64,000 bases of DNA, taken from NCBI RefSeq assembly GCF_030408815.1, contig NZ_CP047355.1, positions 186,001-250,000 on the forward strand, read 5' to 3'. How positions within the stretch are numbered: the first letter of the stretch is position 1; each line of letters opens with the position of its first letter. The DNA comes from Corynebacterium freiburgense. Its GTDB lineage: Bacteria; Actinomycetota; Actinomycetes; Mycobacteriales; Mycobacteriaceae. Below the pieces are notes generated by a model, which saw only the letters and a list, made by a program, of their open reading frames with translations, did not search any database and had not been told where the DNA came from. The position numbers and the translations under genes were made by a program. Shown here piece after piece: positions 45,528-54,152 of this stretch.

Positions 45528-46412
45528 CTAGTCGAAAATAACCGTTCGATTTCCATGGACCTGTACCCGATCCTCCAAATGAAAACGCAGCCCACGAGCA
45601 AGCACTACTTTTTCAGCATCGCGGCCTAAGCGCTGCATATTGGTGGGGGTGTCCTTATGGCTCACGCGAATAACATCTTGCTCAATAATGGGGCCATCAT
45701 CAAGATCAGTGGTGGCATAGTGGCAGGTTGCGCCGATTAGCTTTACGCCCCGCTTATATGCTTGGTGATATGGCCGTGCTCCCATAAACGATGGCAAGAA
45801 ACTGTGATGAATATTTATGGCACGGCCCTCCCACATTTCGCAAAGATCTGGGGGCAGGATTTGCATAAAACGTGCTAGTACAATTGCCTCTGGATTATGT
45901 TGCTCAACAATCGCGGCCACCTGATCAAAAGCTTTCCGCTTTCCCACGGCGTCTTTAGGGAAAGGCACATGGTGGAATGGAATTCCGTGATTTTCTGCAA
46001 TATGGCGCAGATCATCGTGATTGCCAATAATAGCGGCGACTTCCATTGGATAATCGTTTTGGTCCACCCGGCCCAGTAAATCATGCAGGCAGTGACCTTC
46101 TTTGGTCACTAATATAACCGCTTTTTTAGGGTGCGCGGTATCCCAAATTCGCCACCGAGTTTCCGCCCCAAGCTCTTCGGCGATTAATCCAAAGCGTTCC
46201 TTTAATTCTGCGAAACTTACTTCAATGGAATCTGCGCGAACTGCCTGGCGGGTAAAAAACCATCCACTTTCAGGATCGGTGAAATACCCGGCCTCTGTGA
46301 TCCAACCCCCAAGCTCAGCGATAAAACTTGAGAGCTTTGCCACGATGCCCGTGGAGTCCGGGCATCCAAGAGTGAGAACGTATTGGTGTTCGGTTGGCGA
46401 ATTGGTGCTCAT
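45528..46412 (-). CDS. purU: Formyltetrahydrofolate deformylase
   Basis: Hydrolyses 10-formyl-THF to formate and THF, balancing one-carbon pools for purine synthesis. 294 residues: N-terminal ACT domain (about 10-85, LGCPDSTGIVAKLSSFIAE) and the C-terminal formyl-transferase-like domain with INIHHSFLPSFMGARPYHQA and GATCHYATTDLDDGPIIEQ, which hold the catalytic Asn, His and Asp. ATG 46412; a small GGGG-CCCC hairpin sits between it and the preceding YbjN stop. Likely the end of a set with the two YbjN-like genes. Confidence 0.96.
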   Translation of the reverse strand: MSTNSPTEHQYVLTLGCPDSTGIVAKLSSFIAELGGWITEAGYFTDPESGWFFTRQAVRADSIEVSFAELKERFGLIAEELGAETRWRIWDTAHPKKAVILVTKEGHCLHDLLGRVDQNDYPMEVAAIIGNHDDLRHIAENHGIPFHHVPFPKDAVGKRKAFDQVAAIVEQHNPEAIVLARFMQILPPDLCEMWEGRAINIHHSFLPSFMGARPYHQAYKRGVKLIGATCHYATTDLDDGPIIEQDVIRVSHKDTPTNMQRLGRDAEKVVLARGLRFHLEDRVQVHGNRTVIFD

Positions 46413-46422
46413 TGCGGGGATT

Positions 46423-46863
46423 TTACCCCAGGATCTCCTTCATGGCCTCACGGGTCTGGGTAATGCTGAGGTTGAGGAATTGCCCAAGTTGCTCATCGCT
46501 CATACCGGCGCTAATTAAACCAGCGGTTCGCACAATAAGATTGTCGTTATTTAGAAACGCAGTAATGTACGGATTGTCACTGGCGCGTTCAATGTCCGCA
46601 TTTGGAGCGTCCATTTTCAACTCATATACAAGGTATTCATCTGTTACCGTAATATCCACCGGTACGCCGTGATCAGAAACATACACACGATCACCATGCA
46701 CTGGAACATTTGCTAAACCAATACGCTGGAAAAAGCTCGCAACACGTTGCGGCGTAACAAACGGTGTGTCCTCCTTGGTGAGGTGTAGGGCGGGGGCGTC
46801 GGCGTCGGGAAGCAAACCGGTGAGCCGGGCAATTTCGGGGTGAATCTCAGGACAATCCTGCAT
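46423..46863 (-). CDS. YbjN-domain protein
   Basis: 146 residues, acidic, no membrane segment. Shape and motifs (VTPQRVASFFQRIGL, FLNNDNLIVRTAGLISAGMSDEQLGQFL) fit the YbjN family, which shares the fold of type III secretion chaperones. Its ATG and the stop of the upstream related gene share one base (TAATG). Function in actinobacteria is unknown; it may form a heterodimer with its neighbour. Confidence 0.75.
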   Translation of the reverse strand: MQDCPEIHPEIARLTGLLPDADAPALHLTKEDTPFVTPQRVASFFQRIGLANVPVHGDRVYVSDHGVPVDITVTDEYLVYELKMDAPNADIERASDNPYITAFLNNDNLIVRTAGLISAGMSDEQLGQFLNLSITQTREAMKEILG

Positions 46864-47264
46864 TAGTAAGCTCCCTTCAGCGTACGGGTCAGATCAGCAG
46901 CCTGGCGCAACGACGTGCGCACAAAATTATGGAGTTGCGCCAATGTGTACGGAGTGCTGGCGTCAAGCACGGCCTCGCCTGCAACCTCCAGCGGAAGAGC
47001 CTTCATCCCTGGATTCTCTAGATTCCAACGATCGCAAGCGGCAGGATTAGCGGTAAAACCATCGGTAAAATGCACCATGGCGTTATAGATATTAAAGCCC
47101 GGATCATAGGCGAACGTTACTTGGTAGCCGTCTTGATGCACATGGAATGCCGTGCCATTAGCATTACTTTCAAAATCCAGATCCTCGACCCCAAGAACGA
47201 TCGATAGCCCTTTTGTACGTAACGATAAGTCTGGTTCTTTTGCTTTATTTTTGCCTCTGGCCAT
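46863..47264 (-). CDS. YbjN-like protein, partner of the next gene
   Basis: 133 residues from ATG 47264 behind GAGGAGATGCA. It starts with a Lys-rich segment (MARGKNKAKEP) and has a YbjN-like body (FHVHQDGYQVTFAYDPGFNIY). Coupled by a one-base overlap with the following YbjN gene; the pair then leads to purU. In C. glutamicum, as I recall it, small hypothetical genes also flank purU. Confidence 0.7.
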   Translation of the reverse strand: MARGKNKAKEPDLSLRTKGLSIVLGVEDLDFESNANGTAFHVHQDGYQVTFAYDPGFNIYNAMVHFTDGFTANPAACDRWNLENPGMKALPLEVAGEAVLDASTPYTLAQLHNFVRTSLRQAADLTRTLKGAY

Positions 47265-47508
47265 TGCATCTCCTCAAACGCTGGGTATTTCGATTCCAAA
47301 CCTAGCTTGAAGCAAGGTTGCTTACAAGGTGAGGAAGTGTGATAAGAGGCCAAAGGTTGGAGCTGTTGACTCCACAGTGGGGCTCATTGGTAGCAGCTTA
47401 TGGACACTCGATGTAGCGGATTATGTACAGTACACGGCGGTTATTAAACCTAATTTGGGTTAACAGAAGCGATTGTCTGCTGTGCACCAAGCATTGATAA
47501 TTAATTTC

Positions 47509-47949
47509 TTACGATTTCTTTTTTGCTAGTGCGATCAATGCATTAATAGCTAAAATGCAGCTCAAGAAAGTTGATAGTGCAATAGCGTATGCTAATTGCG
47601 TAGGTTGGGTATTGCCAAGTGCATAAGTTAGTTTTAAATAAAGAGCTACGATGATGGAAATCCAAGCAGGAATGCCGAGGAGCTTCACTAATCTAACTGA
47701 TATTGAATTACTTGTCGTGCCTGAAAACTTTTTAGCCCGCTTATATGTTGAATGCAGGATAAGCGACGAGAATACTAGAAGCAAAAGAAATGTGAACATG
47801 TAAATCAATTCTGAAACAAGGGAAGCTTTGTAAAATGTCTCAGCGCTGGTAGTAGAGGTGCACCGAGGTCCACGGTATGTTTTGCTGCTTCGAAGACTTT
47901 GTAAGCCAAGAGGCAGTAAGAGTGGTGGTAAGAGTTGAATGAGCACCAA
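47509..47949 (-). CDS. Membrane protein, unknown
   Basis: Up to 146 residues. Four hydrophobic segments (about 3-17, 47-68, 90-110, 118-140) and a Lys-rich end (ALAKKKS). The start is uncertain: the TTG at 47949 has no ribosome-binding site, and a later start would remove the first segment. It sits in an AT-rich patch between conserved genes, which suggests a recent arrival. No family recognised. Confidence 0.5.
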   Translation of the reverse strand: MVLIQLLPPLLLPLGLQSLRSSKTYRGPRCTSTTSAETFYKASLVSELIYMFTFLLLLVFSSLILHSTYKRAKKFSGTTSNSISVRLVKLLGIPAWISIIVALYLKLTYALGNTQPTQLAYAIALSTFLSCILAINALIALAKKKS

Positions 47950-48538
47950 CGTTGGTTTGGTCTTGATAATGACAGTGGGGCAGATTCCTCTGATCCACTA
48001 CGGGGTGATTGACGTATTTGTATTACAGTGCTACCCGGGTTGGCGAGTGCTAATGAACAACATGTGCGCAGGAAGTGATTTTGGAGCTAAAGATCTCCTC
48101 AAAATAATCCCTCCTTAGGTTAGGTTGAGTGGTTGTAAGAATCGTAATAGAAAGCTGTTTAGTTTTATGCAGGTAGTGATATTGATTGCCCCCTAAAGTT
48201 CTACTCGGTGAATGATTTTGTTAGATATAAGTGCACGTCAATAGGTTTAATTTCAGCTAGTGCAGTGGGTGGACTGGTGGCAGTGGGGGTAGCTAGCGTT
48301 TGTGTTTAGTATGTTATTTTAATGACGGTAAGGGTATGGAAATCACTACTCTTCTGTCGAATTACTAAATTGATGTTCGTTTAGGGTATTGCAATGTCTC
48401 TGGGTGTATAGCGGACTTCTAGGGTTGTAGCTTCGAGGATGGGCGGTATAAAGTGCCAGGCAAAAACCAGGTTTTTCTCTTTTAATTTCTTAAATAATCT
48501 TGCTGCCAAATGCGTAGCTCGTAATAGAGAGGCTTACG
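47950..48538. other. AT-rich, gene-poor stretch
   Basis: Nearly 600 bp with no long ORF. It holds a DtxR half-like TTAGGTTAGG at 48115-48124 without the second arm, and the 33-codon hydrophobic ORF listed next. Base composition differs from the flanking core genes. Confidence 0.4.
48208..48309 (+). CDS. 33-residue hydrophobic peptide candidate
   Basis: GTG 48208 to TAG 48309. The peptide has a short charged start (VNDFVRYKC) and one Gly/Ala/Val/Ser-rich helix (LISASAVGGLVAVGVASVC). Its position 230 bp before an ABC ATPase fragment resembles small exported peptides with a transporter, but there is no good ribosome-binding site. Speculative. Confidence 0.25.
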   Translation: MNDFVRYKCTSIGLISASAVGGLVAVGVASVCV

Positions 48539-48916
48539 GTGATTGAGTTAGTCGGCGTCGAAGTGGGGTACGGGAACAAGTCAGTTCTGTATGAGATTAG
48601 TTTTCGCGCAGAAATCGGAAGATGCTACGTACTTGCTGGCGCTAATGGGAGCGGGAAAACAACTTTACTAAAGGCGATCGTTGGGCTAATTCCTGTGAAA
48701 AAAGGCCTAATCTATTTTGGTTCCGAACAAGTTAAAGGAATACCAAGAATTGCGGGTAAAATTGGCATCGCATTAGGGCCGGAAATGTTGCCTAAGATGT
48801 TAACGGTTTCGCAGATAATTAATCTAAAGGGTTCGCTCGCCGAAGTTTCCATTAAATCTGCCGAGGAAGTTAGATCAATGCCGGGTAGCAAATTTCACCT
48901 TTGTGATAGACCATAG
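48539..48916 (+). pseudogene. Truncated ABC transporter ATP-binding protein
   Basis: 125 residues covering only the front of an ABC ATPase: Walker A GANGSGKTTLLKAIVG (about 34-49) and a Q-loop-like region (LGPEMLPKMLTVSQII). It stops before the signature motif, Walker B and H-loop, so it cannot act as a normal ATPase. No permease gene is adjacent. The TTA-, AAA- and ATT-rich codons differ from neighbouring core genes. Most likely a decayed transporter (lantibiotic/multidrug-type), cut off where the DeoC-like gene begins. Confidence 0.75.
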
Positions 48917-48992
48917 GCAAATGGTTGCTCGAACCTTAAGTCGGCAATCCGCGCGGAACTCACCACTCCATACCGTCCTTAATTATGGTGGT

Positions 48993-49547
48993 ATGGATCC
49001 TATGGAAAATCTTGTACTCACTGCACTTGCGTCTGGCGTTACTGCTGCGGATATTCGGGCGTTGGTTTCGGAGGCGCGCGATCACGGAATTACTACTGTG
49101 GTTGTTCCGCCGCATTTGCTTCACGTGGTGGGTGATCAATCGGGCGTGCAGCCCAGCATCCGGATTATTTCTACTTCTGGTTGGCCGTCGGGTAATCATC
49201 ATGTGCTGGTGAAGGCTGCTGAGGCCCGATTGGCGGTGCAAAGTGGTGCGGAAGGTGTGATTTTCGTTCCTGATTTGGGTCAGCTCGATAATCAAAATGC
49301 GCTGATTACGGAGATTGTTACTGTCCGCGAATCTGTTCCACATCCAGCTGCGCTAATTGTGGCATTACGCGGGCCAAACGCCAGTATGGTTCAAACGGCG
49401 CGGATGGCGGGTGCCGATCAAGTATTAATTATCGACGCCGCGCCCTCCGACATTGCCGGTATCGAAGGCCCAGCCTGGGCTAAGGGCTCCGACGAAGCCG
49501 CACTACTCGATGCGGGGGCAAACAAGGTCCTGATGGAAAGGGGGTAA
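48993..49547 (+). CDS. DeoC-like TIM-barrel protein lacking key residues
   Basis: 184 residues from ATG 48993. The frame continues upstream to 48903 but that part looks like remnant sequence. The middle (RIISTSGWPSGNHHVLVKAAEARLAVQSGAE) matches deoxyribose-phosphate aldolases well. However, the Asp of the family's DMV motif is lost (GVIFVPDLGQL), and where DeoC has VKTSTGF with the Schiff-base Lys this protein reads QVLIIDAAPSD. It is also shorter than true DeoC (about 220). Aldolase activity is therefore unlikely. Five bases separate its stop from that of the convergent DUF2993 gene. Confidence 0.65.
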   Translation: MDPMENLVLTALASGVTAADIRALVSEARDHGITTVVVPPHLLHVVGDQSGVQPSIRIISTSGWPSGNHHVLVKAAEARLAVQSGAEGVIFVPDLGQLDNQNALITEIVTVRESVPHPAALIVALRGPNASMVQTARMAGADQVLIIDAAPSDIAGIEGPAWAKGSDEAALLDAGANKVLMERG

Positions 49548-49551
49548 AACT

Positions 49552-50292
49552 TTATTGCACAGGCGCCGGTGGTTGCGCTGGTTGCTGGAGTTGGCTGATA
49601 TTTACGTTTTCGCCTTCGAGTTCAAGGTTAACGCCGTTTTCAACTACTTCAACTTTGGTGGTTCGGAGTTCTCCGCCGAATTCGTTGGCGCCGACTCGTA
49701 GTGATTGGGAGATGGCATCGGAGACCTCTGGCGGGAGGTCGAAGCCGAGGATGCTGGCGTTGGAAGCGTCTAGAATCAGCTGCCCGTTTTCTGCTCGGGG
49801 GCTAATTTCAAGGGTGGCGCTGCCTTGCGCAAGCTCGACGATAAGGACATTGCGGGCGGCGTCGGTACGCATGGCGGAGACTTTGACTAAGTCGCCGAGA
49901 ATGCCTTGACTGCTGGCTTGTTGGGCCTGTGCGAGCAAGTAGTCTGTGGGCATACTGGTTGCCAATGTAAGGTTTTGGGCAATGGGGTTGGCATTGTCGG
50001 CAATGTTTAGCGACTTAACCTTAATGTGGGTTTCAGGGTTACCAGTTCCGCTTTGGGGGTTTAATGTGGAGGGCACATCGATTTCCACCTTCGGAACATT
50101 CTTAGTAACTGCGGAGAAAAGCAATGGTGTGGGGCCAAAAGATACGCTTGGCTGTGGATCCTGCTCGGTAAGACCAGAATTAGTGGCAATATTTTGTCGG
50201 AGTTCCTTCCCGACCATTGAGCGGACGCCGATCTCCGCTGTCACACAAATAACTAGGATTACCGCAAAGAGCACAGCCAGAATCTTTTTCAT
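49552..50292 (-). CDS. DUF2993 (LmeA-like) secreted lipid-binding protein
   Basis: 246 residues with an N-terminal signal anchor (about 4-22), so located outside the cytoplasmic membrane. It has the DUF2993 pattern of beta strands (FGPTPLLFSAVTKNVPKVEIDVP, GFDLPPEVSDAISQ). In mycobacteria, LmeA of this family binds phospholipid and helps lipomannan elongation; a similar role in corynebacterial lipoglycans is inference. Ends in a Pro/Gln tail. Confidence 0.82.
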   Translation of the reverse strand: MKKILAVLFAVILVICVTAEIGVRSMVGKELRQNIATNSGLTEQDPQPSVSFGPTPLLFSAVTKNVPKVEIDVPSTLNPQSGTGNPETHIKVKSLNIADNANPIAQNLTLATSMPTDYLLAQAQQASSQGILGDLVKVSAMRTDAARNVLIVELAQGSATLEISPRAENGQLILDASNASILGFDLPPEVSDAISQSLRVGANEFGGELRTTKVEVVENGVNLELEGENVNISQLQQPAQPPAPVQ

Positions 50293-50363
50293 TCTCCGAG
50301 TATCCCGTAATACAGAGGATTCCGCTACATCATCACGCGTTAAGATTGCTTTTCGACGCCACT

Positions 50364-50546
50364 TTAGTGGCCGTTATCGGTGGGTTTACGTTGCCTAAGG
50401 TTTTCTAACATCAGCGAAAGTGCTGCAGAAATAATGCCAGTTGATACTGCGGGAGTTGCTTGCCAGTCGAAGGCGAAAACTCCAATCCCTAATAGCAGTG
50501 TGAGGGTAGCGAACAGGAGTATCGAGTAGCGTAGTGCCCTTTCCAT
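50364..50546 (-). CDS. 60-residue two-helix membrane protein
   Basis: Residues 6-26 and about 32-48 are hydrophobic; the C-terminus is polar (ENLRQRKPTDNGH). ATG 50546. It may be transcribed with the DUF2993 gene 70 bp downstream. No family recognised. Confidence 0.6.
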   Translation of the reverse strand: MERALRYSILLFATLTLLLGIGVFAFDWQATPAVSTGIISAALSLMLENLRQRKPTDNGH

Positions 50547-50629
50547 ATAGGCAATATTATATAAGTTCTGGATCTATTAGCGTTTAGCTCTTCCTGTGCT
50601 CGTTTTTCGGCGCTGTGCGATATGTCACC

Positions 50630-50664
50630 TGGCGGAAGTGGCGTCGGTGGCGGAAGTGGCGTCG
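50630..50664 (+). repeat. Two 17-bp direct repeats
   Basis: TGGCGGAAGTGGCGTCG at 50630-50646 and again at 50648-50664, abutting the start of the second-family hairpin element. A single related unit precedes copy 1 at about 32320. Confidence 0.8.
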
Positions 50665-50825
50665 AAAATCAATGAATGGTGTGCAATTGGTTACCTGGGG
50701 CTTGTCGCCGAAAACACCATCTTGTGTGCGATTGGTGTAAAAAGCGACATTTTCTAGGGTGAAATCACTAACTTTTGTCGCTAAATACACCAATTGGGGG
50801 CAATATGGTGTAAAAAACGACGTTA
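50661..50825. repeat. Second dispersed hairpin family, copy 2
   Basis: Better preserved than copy 1. GTCGAAAATCAATGAATGGTG, then GGTTACCTGGGG (50689-50700), hairpin alpha 50704-50748 (outer GTCGC/GCGAC, inner ACACCA/TGGTGT) and hairpin beta 50777-50821 (outer GTCG/CGAC, inner TACACCA/TGGTGTA). The segment TGTGTGCRATTGGT in the alpha loop repeats a nearly identical stretch before the GGTTACC block. It lies between two minus-strand membrane protein genes. No ORF with support. Confidence 0.8.
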
Positions 50826-50897
50826 GATATGGATTCATTAATAGCTTGTCGCCGCAAACCCTGCTTTTCGATGCCGCGTCCCGTGCTGTTTGGGGTT

Positions 50898-51239
50898 TTA
50901 GGGTTGCTGGGATGTGTGGTGTTGGGAAACTTGCTGTGGTTTGCGCAGTGACCTGGTAAATGCCCATGCGGTGATAGCGAACAGCACTGGCGCGCGCCAG
51001 TTGGAAAAAATGACTGAGAATGCGGTGACCCATATACACATAGTGGTGGCCCACTGGTTGGCGTGAGAGCGCCTTGCCACATAGCATTTCGCATCTTCCT
51101 GCGTCCAGAGCACCAGTGTGAAAGCGGTTGCGGCGCAAAATACAAACACTCCTGCGGCTGCGAGTGACCTAAATAGAATGAGTACGAACGCTATGGCCAG
51201 GTACCCAATACCTAACATGAAAATATTTTTGTTTCGCAT
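50898..51239 (-). CDS. Small membrane protein, unknown
   Basis: 113 residues with helices at about 7-24, 28-46 and 66-92, and a polar C-terminal tail (RKPQQVSQHHTSQQP). ATG 51239 with GGAAA upstream. An element of the second hairpin family lies about 75 bp after its stop. No family recognised; the clear hydropathy and open frame support it. Confidence 0.65.
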   Translation of the reverse strand: MRNKNIFMLGIGYLAIAFVLILFRSLAAAGVFVFCAATAFTLVLWTQEDAKCYVARRSHANQWATTMCIWVTAFSVIFSNWRAPVLFAITAWAFTRSLRKPQQVSQHHTSQQP

Positions 51240-51439
51240 GAATCGTTAATTTCCATTAATCAAATTGGCAGGGGTGCTCTTTGTGAATGTGGGTGCTCTA
51301 TGGGGTCCTATTCGAACCCATGAACACCCGGAGCATGTCCTGTTTAAATATACGCTCTTTCCCCAAAATCCTCGTTGTGCTTTTACTTTTATCGGTCGAG
51401 ACAATCGTGCCGCTGGCTTACACTTTCTCGATCTAAAAG

Positions 51440-52258
51440 CTAGGCCACATACTGCCACGGAACGGTAAGAAGATTGTCGCGGATGCGGCGGCGCACGGGA
51501 TTCAGGGGTACACCATCATTAATTAATAGCTGGCGTGCTTCTCGCCAGCGGATCCGCGGACCGTATGGTGCCCAACCTGCGGCACGGTCCCAGGCTGCGT
51601 CGGCTTGTTGGAGAAGATCGTAGATATTTTCGCCTGCTATATTGCGGTGGATCAAGGCTTTGGGGAGTCGTTCTGCAAGTTCTGAGGGGCGCTCGGTGTG
51701 GCGGGGGTCCCAGGCAAGCGTGAGGGATTGGGGCCCGGTGGCGTCGAGAAGCACCCAGGAGCAGCGTCGCCCAAGTTCATCGCATGTGCCTTCGACAAAG
51801 AAGCCATTGGGGGCAAGCCTAGAACATACTGTTTGCCATGCGTCTGTGACTTGGGAGGCGTCGTACTGGCGGAGCACATTGAATGCGCGTACGAGCGTGG
51901 GGGTGTAGCCGGCTAGTTCGAAACCGCCAAGTTCAAACCGAACGCCATTGCGTGGTGGTAGAACACGGTTGGGGTCGATTTCCAGGCCGATAACTTCAAT
52001 ATCTGGTCGGCTGCGTCGTAGCCACGTTGCCCATTCGCAGGTGGTGGTGTGGGAAGCGCCGTAGCCAACGTCAATGGCTAACGGGCTTTTCGAATGCATA
52101 AGTGATCGTTGAATATTTGATTCATACGTCATCCAACGATCACATCGGCGCAGCCTATTAATATTTGTAGTTCCGCGCGTTATTACCCCAATGGGGCCTT
52201 TGGAATGAAATCCTTGAGCGGTAAATGTAGCCCGCAAATTGTGGGCATGATCAGCCAT
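51440..52258 (-). CDS. SAM-dependent methyltransferase (class I fold)
   Basis: 272 residues. SAM-binding motif I AIDVGYGASHTTT (about 60-72), with the acidic ribose ligand in VIGLEIDPNRV. The C-terminal part is Arg-rich. The substrate is unknown. Its ATG directly follows the stop of the DUF2505 gene, so the two are co-transcribed; the pair is divergent from murB. A DUF2505-methyltransferase pair next to murB is probably conserved in the genus, though I cannot check. Confidence 0.82.
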   Translation of the reverse strand: MADHAHNLRATFTAQGFHSKGPIGVITRGTTNINRLRRCDRWMTYESNIQRSLMHSKSPLAIDVGYGASHTTTCEWATWLRRSRPDIEVIGLEIDPNRVLPPRNGVRFELGGFELAGYTPTLVRAFNVLRQYDASQVTDAWQTVCSRLAPNGFFVEGTCDELGRRCSWVLLDATGPQSLTLAWDPRHTERPSELAERLPKALIHRNIAGENIYDLLQQADAAWDRAAGWAPYGPRIRWREARQLLINDGVPLNPVRRRIRDNLLTVPWQYVA

Positions 52259-52750
52259 TTAGAGGTTTTCAGAAATCCACTTTTCGGTAAGGGCGGCTTC
52301 ATTGGTCACGAGTTCGCCGAGGGCATCGGCAACCTTTGGCTCAATGGCAGGGCCCATAAATGGGATGGTCACACTTACCTCATTCGCATACGTGAGTGTT
52401 GTGGTGTCACCTTCGCCGGAAATCGTAATATCGCCCTTAAAATCAACCGGTGCGCCCTTGACATCAGCTGTGTAATTGGCGGCGGTGGGGGAGGACACCG
52501 TGAACACACGCTTGATCTTTAAAGACTGGCTGATCATGGCGCGCACAGCTTCAGGCAGCAATTCCATTGGCATGATCTCATACAACACGGCTTCTGCGCC
52601 GTTTTCAGTTTGTGTGAAGGAGTGCACTTCGCCGGGTTCCGTGGACAGGTTCGCCACGTTGTACGCCCAGTAATCGGCGTTTGTTAGCGCAGCCACGACC
52701 TTTTCGGGGGCGTGGTTGATAGTTACAGAGTTTTCTATACGCGTAGCCAT
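52259..52750 (-). CDS. DUF2505 lipid-binding-like protein
   Basis: 163 residues from ATG 52750; an earlier ATG at 52783 would overlap the murB start. Pattern NSVTINHAPEKVVAALTNADYW and FKGDITISGEGDTTTLTY matches DUF2505, which has a START/SRPBCC-like fold with a hydrophobic pocket. No signal peptide. Role unknown. Divergent from murB with 24 bp between starts. Confidence 0.8.
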   Translation of the reverse strand: MATRIENSVTINHAPEKVVAALTNADYWAYNVANLSTEPGEVHSFTQTENGAEAVLYEIMPMELLPEAVRAMISQSLKIKRVFTVSSPTAANYTADVKGAPVDFKGDITISGEGDTTTLTYANEVSVTIPFMGPAIEPKVADALGELVTNEAALTEKWISENL

Positions 52751-52774
52751 AACCAACAGACTACCGTTAGAGGC

Positions 52775-53875
52775 GTGATTCATTCATCGCTAGCCGAGCA
52801 ACTCGCCGCAATACCCGACGCTACCCTGGACCCAGATGCCACATTTGCCCAGCTCACCACACTCCATCTTGGTGGGAAACCAGCACTTGCTGTGCGCTGC
52901 GCGACCATTACTGCGGCAGCAAACACAGTTTCGCTTCTCGACGCCGCGGGGGTACCGCAGTTAATCGTCGGCGGAGGCTCAAACCTGGTTATTGCGGATG
53001 GTGAGATTAATCTTGTTGCCGTAATCCTAGAATGTGACACCATTACAATCGATCGCTCTACCGGAATCGTCCGAGCCGAAGCCGGTGCAGTTTGGGATGA
53101 CGTTGTATCGCTAACCGTTGAATCAGGTCTTGGGGGTATCGAATGCCTGTCTGGAATTCCAGGCTCTGCAGGCGCTACACCCGTACAAAACGTCGGAGCC
53201 TATGGTGTAGAAATTTCCGACGTTCTAACCCGAGTACATCTGTGGGATCGTAAACGTGGTGTTGATGAATGGGTGGATGCTAGTGCCCTTGAATTATCGT
53301 ATAGATATTCTAATTTAAAGTTCACTGGCCGAGCTGTGGTGCTGGAAGTGGAATTAGCCCTAAATGTGGATGGTCTCAGTGCACCTTTGCGTTTTGGTGA
53401 ACTAGTTCGAGTATTGGATGCCCAAGCTGGTGCACGTGTTTCAGCGGGACAGGTTCGTGAAGCTGTGCTTGCCTTACGGAAAGGCAAGGGCATGGTCTAT
53501 GAACCAACCGACCATGACACCTGGTCTGCCGGATCCTTTTTTACAAATCCAATTGTGTCCGCAGAATCCGTTTCGCAGGTGCGTTCCGTAGCGGAGAGGC
53601 TTGGTGTTGCGGAAGGTATGCCTTGTTTTGAAGTTGATGGAGGTTGGAAGCTTTCTGCAGCTTGGCTAATTGATAAGGCCGGTTATACCAAGGGCTATCC
53701 AGGTGAAAGCGCCGCAGCTCGATTGTCCACGAAACATACTTTGGCGCTGACAAATCGCGGTAACGCAACCACAAACGATCTAGTGGAGCTGGCAAGGGAT
53801 ATTTGCCATGGTGTACATCAAGTATTTGGTGTGAAACTAGAACCCGAACCCGTGTGGATTGGGGTGGAAATCTAG
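52775..53875 (+). CDS. murB: UDP-N-acetylenolpyruvoylglucosamine reductase
   Basis: NADPH/FAD enzyme that completes UDP-MurNAc for peptidoglycan. 366 residues from GTG 52775 (AGAGG upstream). FAD-binding LIVGGGSNLVIADGEI; GIPGSAGATPVQNVGAYGVEI (with the conserved Arg/Tyr region); catalytic Ser in SAGSFFTNP; C-terminal Glu region near EPVWIGVEI. Shorter spacer around 190-220, as expected for a type I enzyme. Followed by a terminator at 54000-54028. Confidence 0.96.
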   Translation: MIHSSLAEQLAAIPDATLDPDATFAQLTTLHLGGKPALAVRCATITAAANTVSLLDAAGVPQLIVGGGSNLVIADGEINLVAVILECDTITIDRSTGIVRAEAGAVWDDVVSLTVESGLGGIECLSGIPGSAGATPVQNVGAYGVEISDVLTRVHLWDRKRGVDEWVDASALELSYRYSNLKFTGRAVVLEVELALNVDGLSAPLRFGELVRVLDAQAGARVSAGQVREAVLALRKGKGMVYEPTDHDTWSAGSFFTNPIVSAESVSQVRSVAERLGVAEGMPCFEVDGGWKLSAAWLIDKAGYTKGYPGESAAARLSTKHTLALTNRGNATTNDLVELARDICHGVHQVFGVKLEPEPVWIGVEI

Positions 53876-53999
53876 TTCCTGGGTGGCCGTATCATCGAGT
53901 GGACATCCTTAGGGTGAATACTAAGGTGTAAACACTACATTTAAGCTTGGTGGTTCCAAGCAGTAATATTTCGTAGTTTTTGTTTTGGATATAGGCATT

Positions 54000-54028
54000 A
54001 GAGCTCTTCAAAAGTGAGAGCTCTTTGT
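54000..54028 (+). terminator. Terminator of murB
   Basis: AGAGCTCT occurs twice (54000-54007, 54017-54024). Each copy is self-complementary, so the two pair over 8 bp with a 9-nt loop, followed by TTGTT. Confidence 0.6.
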
Positions 54029-54110
54029 TAAAAGTATGGGAGTGCGGATTTCTATTAAAGTTTGAAGAGTGAACCATAAAACCATGGCACAGTGATGTGC
54101 TGGAAATTAA

Positions 54111-54152
54111 AAAATCACGGGCTAAAATTACAGCTAGTTGCCATCGTGATTT
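54111..54152 (-). terminator. Terminator overlapping the stop of the small gene
   Basis: AAATCACG / CGTGATTT stem with a T-run (TTTTAATTT) on the minus strand. It overlaps the stop codon at 54151, giving strong support that the next ORF is expressed. Confidence 0.75.

Noticed and set aside
48115..48128. TTAGGTTAGGTTGA as a DtxR box
   Set aside because: Only the left half matches; the right arm (AACCTAA) is missing, and no iron gene follows.
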